Positions 33,857 to 43,518 are shown, counted from the stretch's first letter. The stretch is 64,000 bases of DNA from UBA5066 sp048500275 (GCA_048500275.1 JASNYI010000002.1:992001-1056000); one strand, 5' to 3'. The notes: generated by a model from the letters alone, not told the origin. A program made the numbers and translations.

Positions 33857-35862
33857 CCCGCCGGCCGAAGCCCGCCGACAGATTCGCGAGGGAGTTTCTC
33901 GCCGAGGCGGAGACGCTCCTCGAAGAGGCCGGGGGCTGCATCGACGTGCTGGACGCGGAGGGAGACGATCCGAACCCCGCCAGGGTGAACGCTCTCTTCC
34001 GGTCGGTCCACTCGCTGAAGGGCGTGGCCGCGATGGTCGGACTGACCGGCATCTCGGACGCCGCCCACGACCTCGAGGCCCTTCTCGACGGGCTGCGGAT
34101 GGGCCGGGTCGAGCCGGTGGCGTCGGTGCGCGACGCCGTACGGCACGGCCTCGAGGCCCTGGCCTCGCTCGTCGAGCGCGTCGCCGCGGGAGAGGAGTCG
34201 CCGGCCCTCGCGGAGCCGCTGCGAGAACGCCTCGACGTGGCGCGGAACGGCGCCCTCGCGGCGGCCCCTCCGCCCGAGCCGATCCTTCCGGGAGAGCTGG
34301 GCGCCCAGCTCTCCGACTACGAGCGGCATCGGGTCGTCGAGGCGGCGCGGAGGGGCCGGGAGCTCGTCGTGGTCGACCTCCACCTCGACTTCGACTCGTT
34401 CGACGCGGGGCTGAGGTCGGCGATGGCCGAGTCTTCGGCGGCGGGAGAGCTGATCGGGACCTTTCCGGGGTCCTCGGCGGACCCGTCGCGGATGGCGTTC
34501 CGCCTCCTCGTCGCGCTCCGGGGGGGGACCGACGCCCGGGCCCTCGGCGCGAGGTGCGGGGCGAGTGACGTCGTCGTCGTCGCCGCCGAGCCCGTTCCCG
34601 CGAAGGCGACGCCCGCACCGGACCCCGCCCGGGAGGCCTCGTACGAAGCGGCTCCCCAGGTGGCCCGCGGAACGGTTCGCGTACCCCTCGAGAAGGTCGC
34701 CGCGCTCGTCGACCTCGCGGGCGAGCTGGCCCTCGTGAGGGGCGCTCTGGGCCGGGCGCTCGGGAGGGCGCTGGCGGGCGCACCCGATCGCGGGGCCCGG
34801 TTCGCGGCGCAACGTTCGTTCTCGCAGCTCGACCGCCTCGTCTCCGCCCTGGGACCCGCGGCCCTCTCCCTTCGCCTCGTGCCGGTGGAGACGCTGACGG
34901 CCCGCCTCGGCCGCGCCTTCTCGCGGACCGCCGCGGCCCTCGGGAAGGAAGCCGACTTCGTCGTCCACGGTGTGGAGACCGAGATCGACAAGGTGCTCGC
35001 CGACGACCTCGCCGACCCGCTCCTCCACATCCTCCGCAACGCGCTCGACCACGGCATCGAGTCCCCGGAGGCGCGGGTCGCCGCCGGGAAGCCGGCCCGC
35101 GGCCGGGTCTCGATGACGGTGGCGCCGCGAGGTCGCGAGGTCGTCCTGACGTTCTCCGACGACGGACGCGGCATCGACGGGGCGGCGATCGTGCGGAGGG
35201 CCCGTGAGACCGGCCTGATCGCGCCGGGAGAGCCCGACCCGCGCGACCCGTTCTCGCTCCTCTTCCGGCCCGGATTCTCGACGGCCGGGGCCGTCTCGGA
35301 GTTCTCGGGGCGGGGGGTCGGACTGGACGTGGTCCGCGAGAACCTCGCGACTCTCGGCGGGCGGGTCTCGGTCCGTTCCACGCCGGGCGCCGGGACGACG
35401 TTCGAGGTGATCGTCCCGATGACCCTCGTCCTCCTCGAGTCCCTCGTCCTTCGCGTCGGAGACCACCGCTTCGCCGTGCCCGGTGAGAACGTCCTGCGGA
35501 CGCTCGAGGTCCGGCCCGGCGACGTAGAAACGGTCGACGGAATCCCGTGCCTGAGGGACGGCGGGCGCGCCCTGCCTCTCGCCCGGCTCGAGGCGCTGTT
35601 CGGCCTCGTGCCACGCGAGCGGCCGGACGGACCCGAGCCCGTCGTCGTCGCCGAGGACGGCGACCGGGCGGCCGCCTTCGTCGTCGACGCGGTGGAGGGG
35701 GTCTGGGACCTCCTCGTCAAGCCGCTCGCCGACTCGGTCCCGCGACGGGCGGAGATCTCGGGAGCGGCGGAGGTTCCCGGCGGCGAGGTCGCCCTCGCTC
35801 TGGACCCGGGGGCGCTCGTGGCGAGCGTCTACGCCCAGGCGCCCGGCGGGAGGCCCACGTGA
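33853..35862 (+). CDS. cheA: CheA-type histidine kinase
   Basis: 669 residues. The HPt domain carries VHSLKG with the phospho-His at 53. A region of about 140-250 (ELGAQLSDYERHRVVEAAR onward) does not look like standard P2. Dimerisation helices start near GTVRVPLEKVAALVDLAGEL. The ATPase has the N box LLHILRNALDHG, the G1 box FSDDGRGIDG and the G2 box GRGVGLDVV. A CheW-like domain follows (about 530-660). It would phosphorylate the CheY and CheB of this operon. GTG start in a 4-bp overlap. Confidence 0.92.
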   Translation: MTRRPKPADRFAREFLAEAETLLEEAGGCIDVLDAEGDDPNPARVNALFRSVHSLKGVAAMVGLTGISDAAHDLEALLDGLRMGRVEPVASVRDAVRHGLEALASLVERVAAGEESPALAEPLRERLDVARNGALAAAPPPEPILPGELGAQLSDYERHRVVEAARRGRELVVVDLHLDFDSFDAGLRSAMAESSAAGELIGTFPGSSADPSRMAFRLLVALRGGTDARALGARCGASDVVVVAAEPVPAKATPAPDPAREASYEAAPQVARGTVRVPLEKVAALVDLAGELALVRGALGRALGRALAGAPDRGARFAAQRSFSQLDRLVSALGPAALSLRLVPVETLTARLGRAFSRTAAALGKEADFVVHGVETEIDKVLADDLADPLLHILRNALDHGIESPEARVAAGKPARGRVSMTVAPRGREVVLTFSDDGRGIDGAAIVRRARETGLIAPGEPDPRDPFSLLFRPGFSTAGAVSEFSGRGVGLDVVRENLATLGGRVSVRSTPGAGTTFEVIVPMTLVLLESLVLRVGDHRFAVPGENVLRTLEVRPGDVETVDGIPCLRDGGRALPLARLEALFGLVPRERPDGPEPVVVAEDGDRAAAFVVDAVEGVWDLLVKPLADSVPRRAEISGAAEVPGGEVALALDPGALVASVYAQAPGGRPT

Positions 35863-36272
35863 CCGGCAGCGACCTCCTGCTCGCCTTCCGCGCGGGGGGC
35901 GAGCGGTTCGCCATCCCGCTCGACAGGGTCCGCGAGGCCGCTCGACCTCGCCGCATCACGCCGCTCCCCGGAGCCCCACGCGCCTGGAGCGGCGTCGCCC
36001 TGGTCCGCGGCGAGGCGCTCGGCGTCGTCGACGTGGCGGCGGCCGTGGGGCTGGCCTCCGCGGCGCCAAAGGTAGCGCCCCTCATCATCGTCCTCAACGA
36101 CTGCGACCACGCGATCCTCGTCGACTCGATCGACGGCGTGGAGCCGTTCCCGGCCGGCCGGGCCACGCCCCCTCCGCCCGGGCGCGGGGCGCTCAGCGGC
36201 GTCGTTGCGGAGGCGGACGGCTTCCTTTCCCTCCTCGACGTCGACCGCCTCGGGGCAGGGGGCCAGGCATGA
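35859..36272 (+). CDS. cheW: CheW-like coupling protein
   Basis: 137 residues from GTG 35859. CheW fold features: LLAFRAGGERFAIPLDRVRE at the N-terminus, ITPLPGAPRAWSGVALVRG in the first subdomain and ILVDSIDGVEPF in the second. It would link CheA to a receptor. No methyl-accepting receptor is encoded in the window, so the partner is elsewhere or unusual. It overlaps cheA and the HEAT-repeat gene by 4 bp. Confidence 0.87.
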   Translation: MTGSDLLLAFRAGGERFAIPLDRVREAARPRRITPLPGAPRAWSGVALVRGEALGVVDVAAAVGLASAAPKVAPLIIVLNDCDHAILVDSIDGVEPFPAGRATPPPPGRGALSGVVAEADGFLSLLDVDRLGAGGQA

Positions 36273-38491
36273 GAGACGAACGGACGACCGCTCTGGCGGC
36301 GAAGGCGGCCGCCCCCGACGCGGACGAGAGGTGGCGGGCGGCCGCGGAGCTCGGCAGGGTCACGGGAGAGGAGGCGGAGGACCTCCTCCTCGGCCTCCTG
36401 AAAGACGAGGACTACCGCGTCCGGGAACGGGCCGTCGCCTCCCTGGCGAGACGCTTCGGTCCCCGTGTCGCTTCGGCCTGCGCCCTGGCCCTCGCCGACG
36501 ACGCCGATGCGGGGCACCGCGGGGCAGGTCTCGCGCTTCTCGTGAAAGGGGGAGCCGCGGGGACCGCGGTCCTCCTGGGAGCCCTGCAGCACCCCTCTCC
36601 CGACGTGAGGATCGCCGCCGCCGCGGCCCTTCCCGGCCCGGCGCCGGGCTCCGCGACGGTGGCGGCGATCGAGGCGGCGGCCCGGCGCGAAGCCGACCCC
36701 AACGCCCGCGCGGCGCTCCTCCTGGCGCTCGGGAGAAGCGGTCGGAGAGAGGCGATCGCGCCCCTGCTCGCCGTCCTGGGGGAGGGAAACCTGTGGCTCC
36801 AGGTCCACGCCCTCGAGGCGCTCGGCAATGTCGGCGATCCAGAGATCGCCCCGCGGCTTCTCCCGCTTCTCGGAAACGACGCGCTTCGCCAGGGGGCCCT
36901 CCACGCCCTCGCGCGGCTTCGGTCGCCGGTGGCGGCCGAACCCCTCGTCCGGCGGGCCGCGGCCGGAGAGACGGACCCCTACCTCCTGGCGGCGCTCCGG
37001 GCCGCGCTCGAGGCCGTGCCGCAGACCACCCTCGCCGCGCTACGCCCGATCTGGCCCGGGGCGCGCACCGCCCTCAGGGCCCTGATCGAGGACCCGGAGG
37101 GGGACGGCCCGGCTCGGACCGACGCCGCGCACCTTCTCGCGCTTCTCGACGTTCCGGGCGCCGCGCTCGCCATCGCCGCGAACGGCCCGTTCCGCGATGG
37201 CTATGCCGCGCTCCGCTCGCTCGCCCCTTCGCGAAGGGAGGAGGCGCTCCTCGCCGTTCTCCAGGTGCCCGACCCCGAGCCGGCCCTCGAGCGGATCGAC
37301 GCCCTGAGGGGCGGACCTGAGGCGCCGACGCTCCTGCCTCTCCTCGTCCATCCCTCCCCGACGGTCCGCGCGGCCGTCCTGTCGTGCGTTCCGCCCGGCC
37401 TCGTACCCGTGCCCGACCTGATCGACGTCCTCGCCGAGGACGACCCCGAGACGGCCCTCGCCGCGGCCCTGGCGATCGCCTCCGACGCGGCGGGAACGCC
37501 CCTCGATGAGCTCCGGACGCGCCGCCGGGCGCTCCTCGACCGCGCCGGCGGGCCCGACGGACCCGGGCGGGTCGCCGCCCTCGTCGCGCTCGCGACGGCC
37601 GACAGTCCGGACGTGGAGGCTGCGGTGAGGGGAGCGCTGGTCTCCCTCGATCCCGCCGTCCGGGAGACCGCCGTCTCGGTTGCGGCGCGGGGACGGCACC
37701 TCGGAAATCACGAGCTCGTGAGCCGCCTCTCCGACGAGAGCCCCGGCGTCCGAGCTGCGGCGCTGCGGGGGATCGCCCTGCGGTCCGGGCGGGGCGAGAG
37801 CCCGGCCGGCGTCAGCTGGCGGGACGGCCTCGTCTACCTCGTCGACGAGCCGGCCGTGGCCGCGGCGGCCGGTGCCGCCGTCATCGCCCTCGGCGGCCCG
37901 GAGCGCCCGCGCCTCGTCGAGGAGATGCTCGCGCAGGAGCCGGCGGTCCGCGTGGCGGCGCTCGAGGAGATCGAACGGACCGGTGACGCCGAGGCGGCGA
38001 AGAGGGCCGCGGCCGCGATCGGGCACGAGGACACGGAAACGGCGTGCGCCGCGGTGCGCGCCCTCGTCGTGGCCGACGCGGCGACGGCGGCGGAGGCCCT
38101 ATCCCAGTCGCTCGGCGACGAGAGGCCCCAGGTCCGCTCGGCGGCTGCGGAGACGATCGCCCTCCGGCCGGCGGCCGAGGGAAGCGGCTCCCTCGCGTCG
38201 GCGGTGGCGGACGCGATTCTCGCGGAGAAGGACAGGAGCGTCCTCCGTTCGCTTCTCCTAGCCGGCGCGGCCGTCGGCGACGCGACCCTCGTCGACGCCC
38301 TGACGCACGTCCTGGCGGACGAGGCGGTCCCGGCCGAGGCCGAGTCCGCCGCCGAGGCGCTCGCGACGCGGTTTCCCGAGGCGTGCCGCGCCGCCTGGAC
38401 CCGGGCGCCGGCCCGCGCCGAGCGGCGCTGGGCCCGGGCGCTCTCCTCCGCGTCGCGCCGCCGGTCGCGCGGCCCGAGGCCGACGCCGTGA
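36269..38491 (+). CDS. HEAT-repeat protein within the chemosensory operon
   Basis: 740 residues, soluble. The chain is a run of about 18 to 20 helical-pair repeats of 30 to 37 residues, with the recurrent D-x-x-x-R-V/A-R-A/E-x-A motif (for example EDYRVRERAVASLAR, ESPGVRAAALRGIAL, ERPQVRSAAAETIAL). Such HEAT solenoids bind other proteins. It lies between cheW and cheR with 4-bp overlaps at both ends, so it is made with the signalling proteins and may scaffold them. No enzymatic motif is visible. Confidence 0.85.
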   Translation: MRDERTTALAAKAAAPDADERWRAAAELGRVTGEEAEDLLLGLLKDEDYRVRERAVASLARRFGPRVASACALALADDADAGHRGAGLALLVKGGAAGTAVLLGALQHPSPDVRIAAAAALPGPAPGSATVAAIEAAARREADPNARAALLLALGRSGRREAIAPLLAVLGEGNLWLQVHALEALGNVGDPEIAPRLLPLLGNDALRQGALHALARLRSPVAAEPLVRRAAAGETDPYLLAALRAALEAVPQTTLAALRPIWPGARTALRALIEDPEGDGPARTDAAHLLALLDVPGAALAIAANGPFRDGYAALRSLAPSRREEALLAVLQVPDPEPALERIDALRGGPEAPTLLPLLVHPSPTVRAAVLSCVPPGLVPVPDLIDVLAEDDPETALAAALAIASDAAGTPLDELRTRRRALLDRAGGPDGPGRVAALVALATADSPDVEAAVRGALVSLDPAVRETAVSVAARGRHLGNHELVSRLSDESPGVRAAALRGIALRSGRGESPAGVSWRDGLVYLVDEPAVAAAAGAAVIALGGPERPRLVEEMLAQEPAVRVAALEEIERTGDAEAAKRAAAAIGHEDTETACAAVRALVVADAATAAEALSQSLGDERPQVRSAAAETIALRPAAEGSGSLASAVADAILAEKDRSVLRSLLLAGAAVGDATLVDALTHVLADEAVPAEAESAAEALATRFPEACRAAWTRAPARAERRWARALSSASRRRSRGPRPTP

Positions 38492-39312
38492 CGAACCGCC
38501 CGCTGGAGCTGGCCGAGACGGTTTTCCGCCTCTACCAGGACCTCCTCCGAAGGCGAACGGGGTTCGTTCTCGTGGACTCCCAGCGGACCCGGCTCGAAAG
38601 CCGGCTCGGGGCCGAGGCGCGAAGCGCCGGCTCCTTCTACCAGCTCTACGGACGCCTCCGGAACGAGCCGGTCGACAGCCCGCTCTTCGGGCGGCTGCTC
38701 GACGCCGCGGTGAACGGTGAGACCTACTTTTTCAGGGACCCCGCGAGCCTGCGCGCGTTTTCGGAGGAGATCGCCCCGGAGCGTCTCCTGGCGGCCGGAG
38801 GCGACGGCACGTTCGACGTGTGGTCGGCCGGGTGCGCGACGGGAGAGGAAGCCTACAGTCTCTCCATCGCGCTCCACGAGCGGGGCTTCCTTCCGGGCCG
38901 CAGGGTGAGGATCCTCGGGACCGACCTCTCGCCGGCCCACGTGAGGAGGGCCCGAGCTGCCGTCTACGGACCCCAGGCGCTTCGGGCCACGTCGCCGGAA
39001 CGGCGCCGGGAGTACTTCGAGGCCGCAGAGGGAGGGCTTTTCCGGCTGAAGCCGGCGATCGCCACCCCGGTCCTGTTCGAGGCGCGTTCCCTCCTCGACG
39101 AGGGCGGCCGGGGGGCGGCCTTCGACGTGATCCTCTGCCGGAACGTCCTGATCTACCTGGACGAGGAGGCCCGGACGCGCGCCGTGGAGATCCTGACCTC
39201 CCGGCTCAAGCCCGGCGGCTACATCCTCCTCGGCGCCAGCGACGCGCTCGCCGCGGCCTCTTCGCCGCTCACGCTCGTCCGGCTCGGTCACGACGTGGCC
39301 TACCGGAGGTAG
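38488..39312 (+). CDS. cheR: CheR-type protein-glutamate methyltransferase
   Basis: 274 residues, GTG start. The N-terminal helices are followed by NGETYFFRDPASLRAF, the family landmark, then the SAM-binding VWSAGCATGEEAYSLSIAL, ILGTDLSPAHVRRAR, and VILCRNVLIYLDEEA. It methylates Glu residues of receptors to reset sensitivity. No receptor gene or C-terminal TPR is present. It is coupled to the HEAT-repeat gene by 4 bp and followed by cheB after 4 nt. Confidence 0.93.
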   Translation: MTNRPLELAETVFRLYQDLLRRRTGFVLVDSQRTRLESRLGAEARSAGSFYQLYGRLRNEPVDSPLFGRLLDAAVNGETYFFRDPASLRAFSEEIAPERLLAAGGDGTFDVWSAGCATGEEAYSLSIALHERGFLPGRRVRILGTDLSPAHVRRARAAVYGPQALRATSPERRREYFEAAEGGLFRLKPAIATPVLFEARSLLDEGGRGAAFDVILCRNVLIYLDEEARTRAVEILTSRLKPGGYILLGASDALAAASSPLTLVRLGHDVAYRR

Positions 39313-39316
39313 CGGA

Positions 39317-40384
39317 GTGAGGGTCCTGGTCGTCGAGGACTCGGCCTACCAGCGCCTTCGGATCGTCGAGACCCTTCGGGGGGTCTCAGGGGTCACGCTG
39401 GTGGAGGCGGTGGGAACGGGCGAGGAAGCGATCCGTCGCCTCCTCACCCACGACTACGGACTTGTGACCCTCGACCTCGGCCTCCCCGGGATGGACGGCC
39501 ACGCGGTCCTCCGGTGGATCATGGCGAATCGTCCACTTCCGGTCGTCGTCGTCTCGGCCGACCGCGACGAGCGCAACGCGCTCCTCGCGCTCGAGGCGGG
39601 AGCTCTCGACGTCCTCGGCAAGGCGGGGGCGCAGCCCGAGAGCCTCGGCCGGTGGAGGAGAGCGCTCGTCGACGCCGTCGAGGGGGCTCGGCTGCTGTCG
39701 CTGGAGAGCCTGGTGCGGCGATCGACAGCCCGGGTCCCGGACCTTCCGGTCGGCGGCGCGCCTCGTCCCGCGGCGCGGCCCGCCGCTCTCCCGGGCGAGC
39801 CGCCCGGTCTCGTCCTGGCCGCTTCGACGGGCGGCCCGCCCGCGCTCCGGGACCTTCTGCTCGGCCTGACGCCCCGGAACGCCGTCGTCGCCGTCGCGCA
39901 GCACATGCCGCCCCCCTTCACGAAGTCCCTCGCCCAGAGGCTCGCCTCGGGGACGGCGTGGGACGTGCGCGAGGCGGTGAACGGTGCGGAGGCGACTCCC
40001 GGTGTCGTCTGGATCGCTCCGGGAGGAGGGCACCTCGAGCTCGTCCGTAAGGCAGGCCGGGTCGCGCTCAACGTCGCGCCGCACGACCCTGCGACCCGCT
40101 GGTGCCCGTCGGCGGATCGTCTCTTCGTTTCGGCGGCGGCCGCCTTCGGACCGCGCCTCGTCGGCGTCGTCCTGACCGGCATGGGAGACGACGGGGCGGA
40201 GGGAAGCCGGGCGATCGCGGCCGCGGGGGGAGTGGTCCTCTGCGAGTCCCGGGAGACGGCGGTGATCCCGGGTATGCCGGACGCCGCGGCCCGGGCGGTC
40301 CCCGAGGCCCCGAGGGTCCCGCTGACGTGGCTCCCGTCGGAGATCGACCGGCGCCTCGCGGAGGCCGCCCGGAGCCAGGGCTAG
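39317..40384 (+). CDS. cheB: CheB-type protein-glutamate methylesterase
   Basis: 355 residues. The N-terminal receiver has VLVVEDSAYQ, the phospho-Asp in VTLDLGLPGMDG and the Lys in VLGKAG. After a linker (about 125-160) comes the methylesterase: Ser in AASTGGPPALRD, His in AQHMPPPFTKSL and Asp in LTGMGDDGAEG. It removes methyl groups from receptors, opposing CheR, when phosphorylated by CheA. GTG start 4 nt after cheR. It is the last gene of the chemosensory set. Confidence 0.94.
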   Translation: MRVLVVEDSAYQRLRIVETLRGVSGVTLVEAVGTGEEAIRRLLTHDYGLVTLDLGLPGMDGHAVLRWIMANRPLPVVVVSADRDERNALLALEAGALDVLGKAGAQPESLGRWRRALVDAVEGARLLSLESLVRRSTARVPDLPVGGAPRPAARPAALPGEPPGLVLAASTGGPPALRDLLLGLTPRNAVVAVAQHMPPPFTKSLAQRLASGTAWDVREAVNGAEATPGVVWIAPGGGHLELVRKAGRVALNVAPHDPATRWCPSADRLFVSAAAAFGPRLVGVVLTGMGDDGAEGSRAIAAAGGVVLCESRETAVIPGMPDAAARAVPEAPRVPLTWLPSEIDRRLAEAARSQG

Positions 40385-40408
40385 CCCTTCCTGCCCGCCC
40401 GCGGTTGC

Positions 40409-40414
40409 TACACT
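40409..40414 (+). promoter_or_regulatory. -10 box (TACACT) of leuS
   Basis: TACACT ends 11 nt before the leuS ATG at 40426. There is no ribosome binding site in between. A leader of about 4 nt is expected and no clear -35 is visible. Confidence 0.4.
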
Positions 40415-40425
40415 CGGCGTCCTTT

Positions 40426-42897
40426 ATGGACGCACGCGAAGAACGCACCGCTCTCGAGAAGAAGTGGCAGGCCCGCTGGGACGCCGACAGGGCCGCCTTC
40501 GTCGACACGCACGACCCGTCTTCGAAGGGGACCTACCTCCTCGTCATGCTCCCGTACCCGTCGGGCGACCGGCTCCACGTGGGGCACGCCAGGACCTACT
40601 TCCTGACGGACGCGCTCCACCGCTACCTGAAGCAGAGGGGCGAGAAGGTCTTCTGCCCGATGGGGTGGGACGCCTTCGGCCTCCCGGCGGAGAACTTCGC
40701 GATCCAGCGCGGCATCCCGCCGCGCGAGTCGACGATGTCGAACATCGCCGCGATGAAGGAGCAGTTCGCGGCCTGGGGCGTCCTCTACGACTGGACGAAG
40801 GAAGTCACGACGTGCGAGCCGGAGTACTACCGGTGGAACCAGTGGCTCTTCCTCCGGATGGTCGAGAAGGGGCTCGCCTACCGGAGGAAGGGTACCGTCA
40901 ACTGGTGCCCCTCGTGCGCCACGGTCCTCGCGAACGAGCAGGCCGAGGGCGGCACCTGCGAGCGCTGCAAGAACGCCGTCGAGCAGCGCGATCTCGAGCA
41001 GTGGTACCTGAAGATCACCGACTATGCCGAGAGTCTCCTCGCCGGCCTCGACCAGCTCGGGAAGTGGTCGGACAAGGTCCGGGCGATGCAGCGGAACTGG
41101 ATCGGGCGTTCCGTCGGCGCCGACCTCGACTTCGAGGTCCCGAAGCTCGGAGAGCGGCTTCGCGTCTTCACGACCCGGCCCGACACGGTCTTCGGCGCGA
41201 CGGCGATGATTCTCGCGCCCGAGCACCCGGCCGTCGCTCGTCTCCTCGAGGGGCACCCCGACCGCGCCGCGCTCGAGGAGTGGGTCAAGGGCGTCAGGAG
41301 CCAGGACCGCGTCCAGCGGGAATCGGAGGGGGCCGAAAAGGACGGCCGCTTCACGGGCGCGTTCGCCCTGAACCCGTTCACCGGCGAGGAGATGCCGATC
41401 TGGATGGCGAACTTCGTCCTCGCCGAATACGGCACGGGGGCGATCATGGCCGTCCCCGGGCACGACGTCCGCGACCACGAGTTCGCGACGAAGTACGGGA
41501 TCCCGATCCGCGAGGTCATCCGCCGCCCCGAGGGCGCGGACGCGTCGATCGCCTGCTGGACGGGCGAGGGGACCATGACCGCGTCCGGCCCGTACGACGG
41601 GATGGCCTCCGCGGCGGGACGCGAAGCGATCGCGGCGGAGGCGACGAAGCGGGGAATCGGCGGGGCGCGCGTGCGATACCGCCTGCGCGACTGGCTCATC
41701 TCGCGGCAGCGCTACTGGGGGACCCCGATCCCGATGGTGAAGTGCCCGGCCTGCGGCTGGGTGCCCGTGCCCGACGACCAGCTGCCGGTCCTCCTCCCGA
41801 AGGACGCGCCGTTCACGGGGAAGGGCGGGAACCCGCTCGAGAAGGTCGAGTCGTTCCTCCGGACATCCTGCCCGCGCTGCGGCGGCGAGGCGCGGCGCGA
41901 GACCGACACGATGGACACGTTCGTCGACTCGTCCTGGTACTACCTCAGGTACCTCGACCCGGCGAACGACACGGCCCCGTTCGACCCCGCGGTGATCGCG
42001 CGCTGGGCGCCGGTGACGCAGTACATCGGCGGGATCGAGCACGCCATCCTCCACCTCCTCTACGCGCGGTTCTTCGCGCGGGTGATGAAGGACCTCGGCC
42101 TCGTCTCGTTCGAGGAGCCGTTCGCGGCCCTCTTCAACCAGGGGATGATCACCCGCATGTCGCCTGGCGGGCGCGTCGAGAAGATGTCGAAGTCCCGCGG
42201 GAACTCCGTCTCCCTCGACCCGCTCATCGCGGCGAAGGGAGCCGACACCGTCCGGGCCTACGTCCTCTTCCTCGGCCCGCCCGAGTCGGACGCCGAGTGG
42301 ACCGACGACCAGATCGCCGGCCCCGAGCGCTTCCTCTACCGCGTGATCGCGCTCGTCGAGGCGTACCTGAAGGCGAACGGGACGGCGCCGCACGCGCCGG
42401 CCGCCGCGGACTCGCCTGCCGCCCGCAAGCGCCACATCGCGATCCGGACGGTCACGCACGACTTCGAGGCGTTCTCTTTCCACACGGCCGTGGCGCACCT
42501 GATGGAGTTCTCCCACCACGTCGCGGGACTCGTGGGCGACGCGAAGGCGAACCCGGGCGAGACGCGGGCCTCGATCCTGACGCTCCTCGCGCTCCTGCAT
42601 CCCATCGCCCCGCACCTGACGGAAGAGCTGCACGAACGGATGGGAGAGACGAAGAGCCTGCTCGTTTCCGGCTGGCCCGTCTTCGACCCGGCGCTCGCGG
42701 TCGAGGAGTCGGTCACCGTCGCGGTCCAGGTGGGCGGGAAGCTGCGCGGCCAGGTCGTCCTGCCGCGGGGGGCCTCGCGCGAGGAGGCCCTCGCCGCCGC
42801 CGAGGCCCACGAGGGCGTCGCGAAGTGGCTCGAAGGGAAGGAGCGGGTCAAGGTCGTGTTCGTCCCGGACCGGCTCCTCAACGTCGTGGTGAAGTGA
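40426..42897 (+). CDS. leuS: Leucyl-tRNA synthetase
   Basis: 823 residues. The HIGH-type motif is LHVGHARTY (about residue 50) in PYPSGDRLHVGHARTY, and the KMSKS motif is in RVEKMSKSRGN. The CP1 editing domain (TTRPDTVFGATAMI, YGTGAIMAVPGHDVRDHEF) and zinc-type cysteines in WCPSCATVLAN are present. The C-terminal domain has VQVGGKLRGQVVLP. It charges tRNA-Leu. Its stop overlaps the lptE GTG by 4 bp. It seems to have its own promoter. Confidence 0.96.
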   Translation: MDAREERTALEKKWQARWDADRAAFVDTHDPSSKGTYLLVMLPYPSGDRLHVGHARTYFLTDALHRYLKQRGEKVFCPMGWDAFGLPAENFAIQRGIPPRESTMSNIAAMKEQFAAWGVLYDWTKEVTTCEPEYYRWNQWLFLRMVEKGLAYRRKGTVNWCPSCATVLANEQAEGGTCERCKNAVEQRDLEQWYLKITDYAESLLAGLDQLGKWSDKVRAMQRNWIGRSVGADLDFEVPKLGERLRVFTTRPDTVFGATAMILAPEHPAVARLLEGHPDRAALEEWVKGVRSQDRVQRESEGAEKDGRFTGAFALNPFTGEEMPIWMANFVLAEYGTGAIMAVPGHDVRDHEFATKYGIPIREVIRRPEGADASIACWTGEGTMTASGPYDGMASAAGREAIAAEATKRGIGGARVRYRLRDWLISRQRYWGTPIPMVKCPACGWVPVPDDQLPVLLPKDAPFTGKGGNPLEKVESFLRTSCPRCGGEARRETDTMDTFVDSSWYYLRYLDPANDTAPFDPAVIARWAPVTQYIGGIEHAILHLLYARFFARVMKDLGLVSFEEPFAALFNQGMITRMSPGGRVEKMSKSRGNSVSLDPLIAAKGADTVRAYVLFLGPPESDAEWTDDQIAGPERFLYRVIALVEAYLKANGTAPHAPAAADSPAARKRHIAIRTVTHDFEAFSFHTAVAHLMEFSHHVAGLVGDAKANPGETRASILTLLALLHPIAPHLTEELHERMGETKSLLVSGWPVFDPALAVEESVTVAVQVGGKLRGQVVLPRGASREEALAAAEAHEGVAKWLEGKERVKVVFVPDRLLNVVVK

Positions 42898-43412
42898 GAG
42901 CGAGCGCGGCGCTCGCGGCGCTCCTCGCGTCCCTTCTCGCCGGCTGCGGCTACGCCCTCGTCGGGACGGGACGGGGAATCCTCCCGGAGGGGGCGAGCGC
43001 GGTCTTCGTCGAGACGTTCGTCAACGACACGCCCCGGGTGGGGCTCGAGCAGCGGCTGACCGACGCCGTCCTCCGGGAGCTCGCCGGGAGGGCGCGGCTC
43101 TCCCCGGTGTCGAATCGAGATGCGGCGGACGTGGAGATCTCGGGCCGGATCCTCTCCTACCAGGTGAATCCGGTCCGGTTCGACGAGCAGGGGCGCGCCC
43201 TCGAGTACGAGATCTCGGTCACGGCGCGGGTGCGGCTCGCCGACCGGAAGACCGAGAAGGCGCTTTTCGAGAACCCGTCGTTCCTCTTCCGGCAGCCCTA
43301 CCCGGTCGCCGCCACGAGCGCCAGCTACGTGGACATCGAGAACGCGGCGATCGAGGCGATGGCCCGGCCGTTCGCGCGGAGCCTCGTGACGACGATCCTC
43401 GAAGGGTTCTGA
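42894..43412 (+). CDS. lptE: LptE-like LPS-assembly lipoprotein
   Basis: 172 residues. A lipoprotein signal (ASAALAALLASLLAGCGYAL) places the Cys at residue 18. The mature part shows the LptE pattern: VFVETFVNDTPRVGLEQRLTD, LRELAGRARLSPVS, a beta core with ISGRILSYQVNPV, and the C-terminal helix. LptE plugs LptD and helps move LPS to the outer membrane. Placement directly after leuS is the usual arrangement. GTG start in a 4-bp overlap. It supports an LPS-bearing diderm host. Confidence 0.88.
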   Translation: MRASAALAALLASLLAGCGYALVGTGRGILPEGASAVFVETFVNDTPRVGLEQRLTDAVLRELAGRARLSPVSNRDAADVEISGRILSYQVNPVRFDEQGRALEYEISVTARVRLADRKTEKALFENPSFLFRQPYPVAATSASYVDIENAAIEAMARPFARSLVTTILEGF

Positions 43413-43489
43413 CCGGGGGCAGCCCGGCCGGAACGGCGAAGAGCCGGGCCGTGGAGCGCGAACCCTCTCGGGCTTCGACGCCCCCGGTC
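43411..43489. terminator. Compound hairpin between lptE and rpsT
   Basis: A 10-bp stem, GACCGGGGGC (43411-43420) with GCCCCCGGTC (43480-43489), encloses a 7-bp stem GCCCGGC (43422-43428) with GCCGGGC (43443-43449). It begins in the lptE stop and faces the convergent rpsT end. It is probably a bidirectional terminator, though without a T-run. Confidence 0.4.
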
Positions 43490-43518
43490 CCGGCCTCGTC
43501 CGCGTCCCGCGGAAGACG

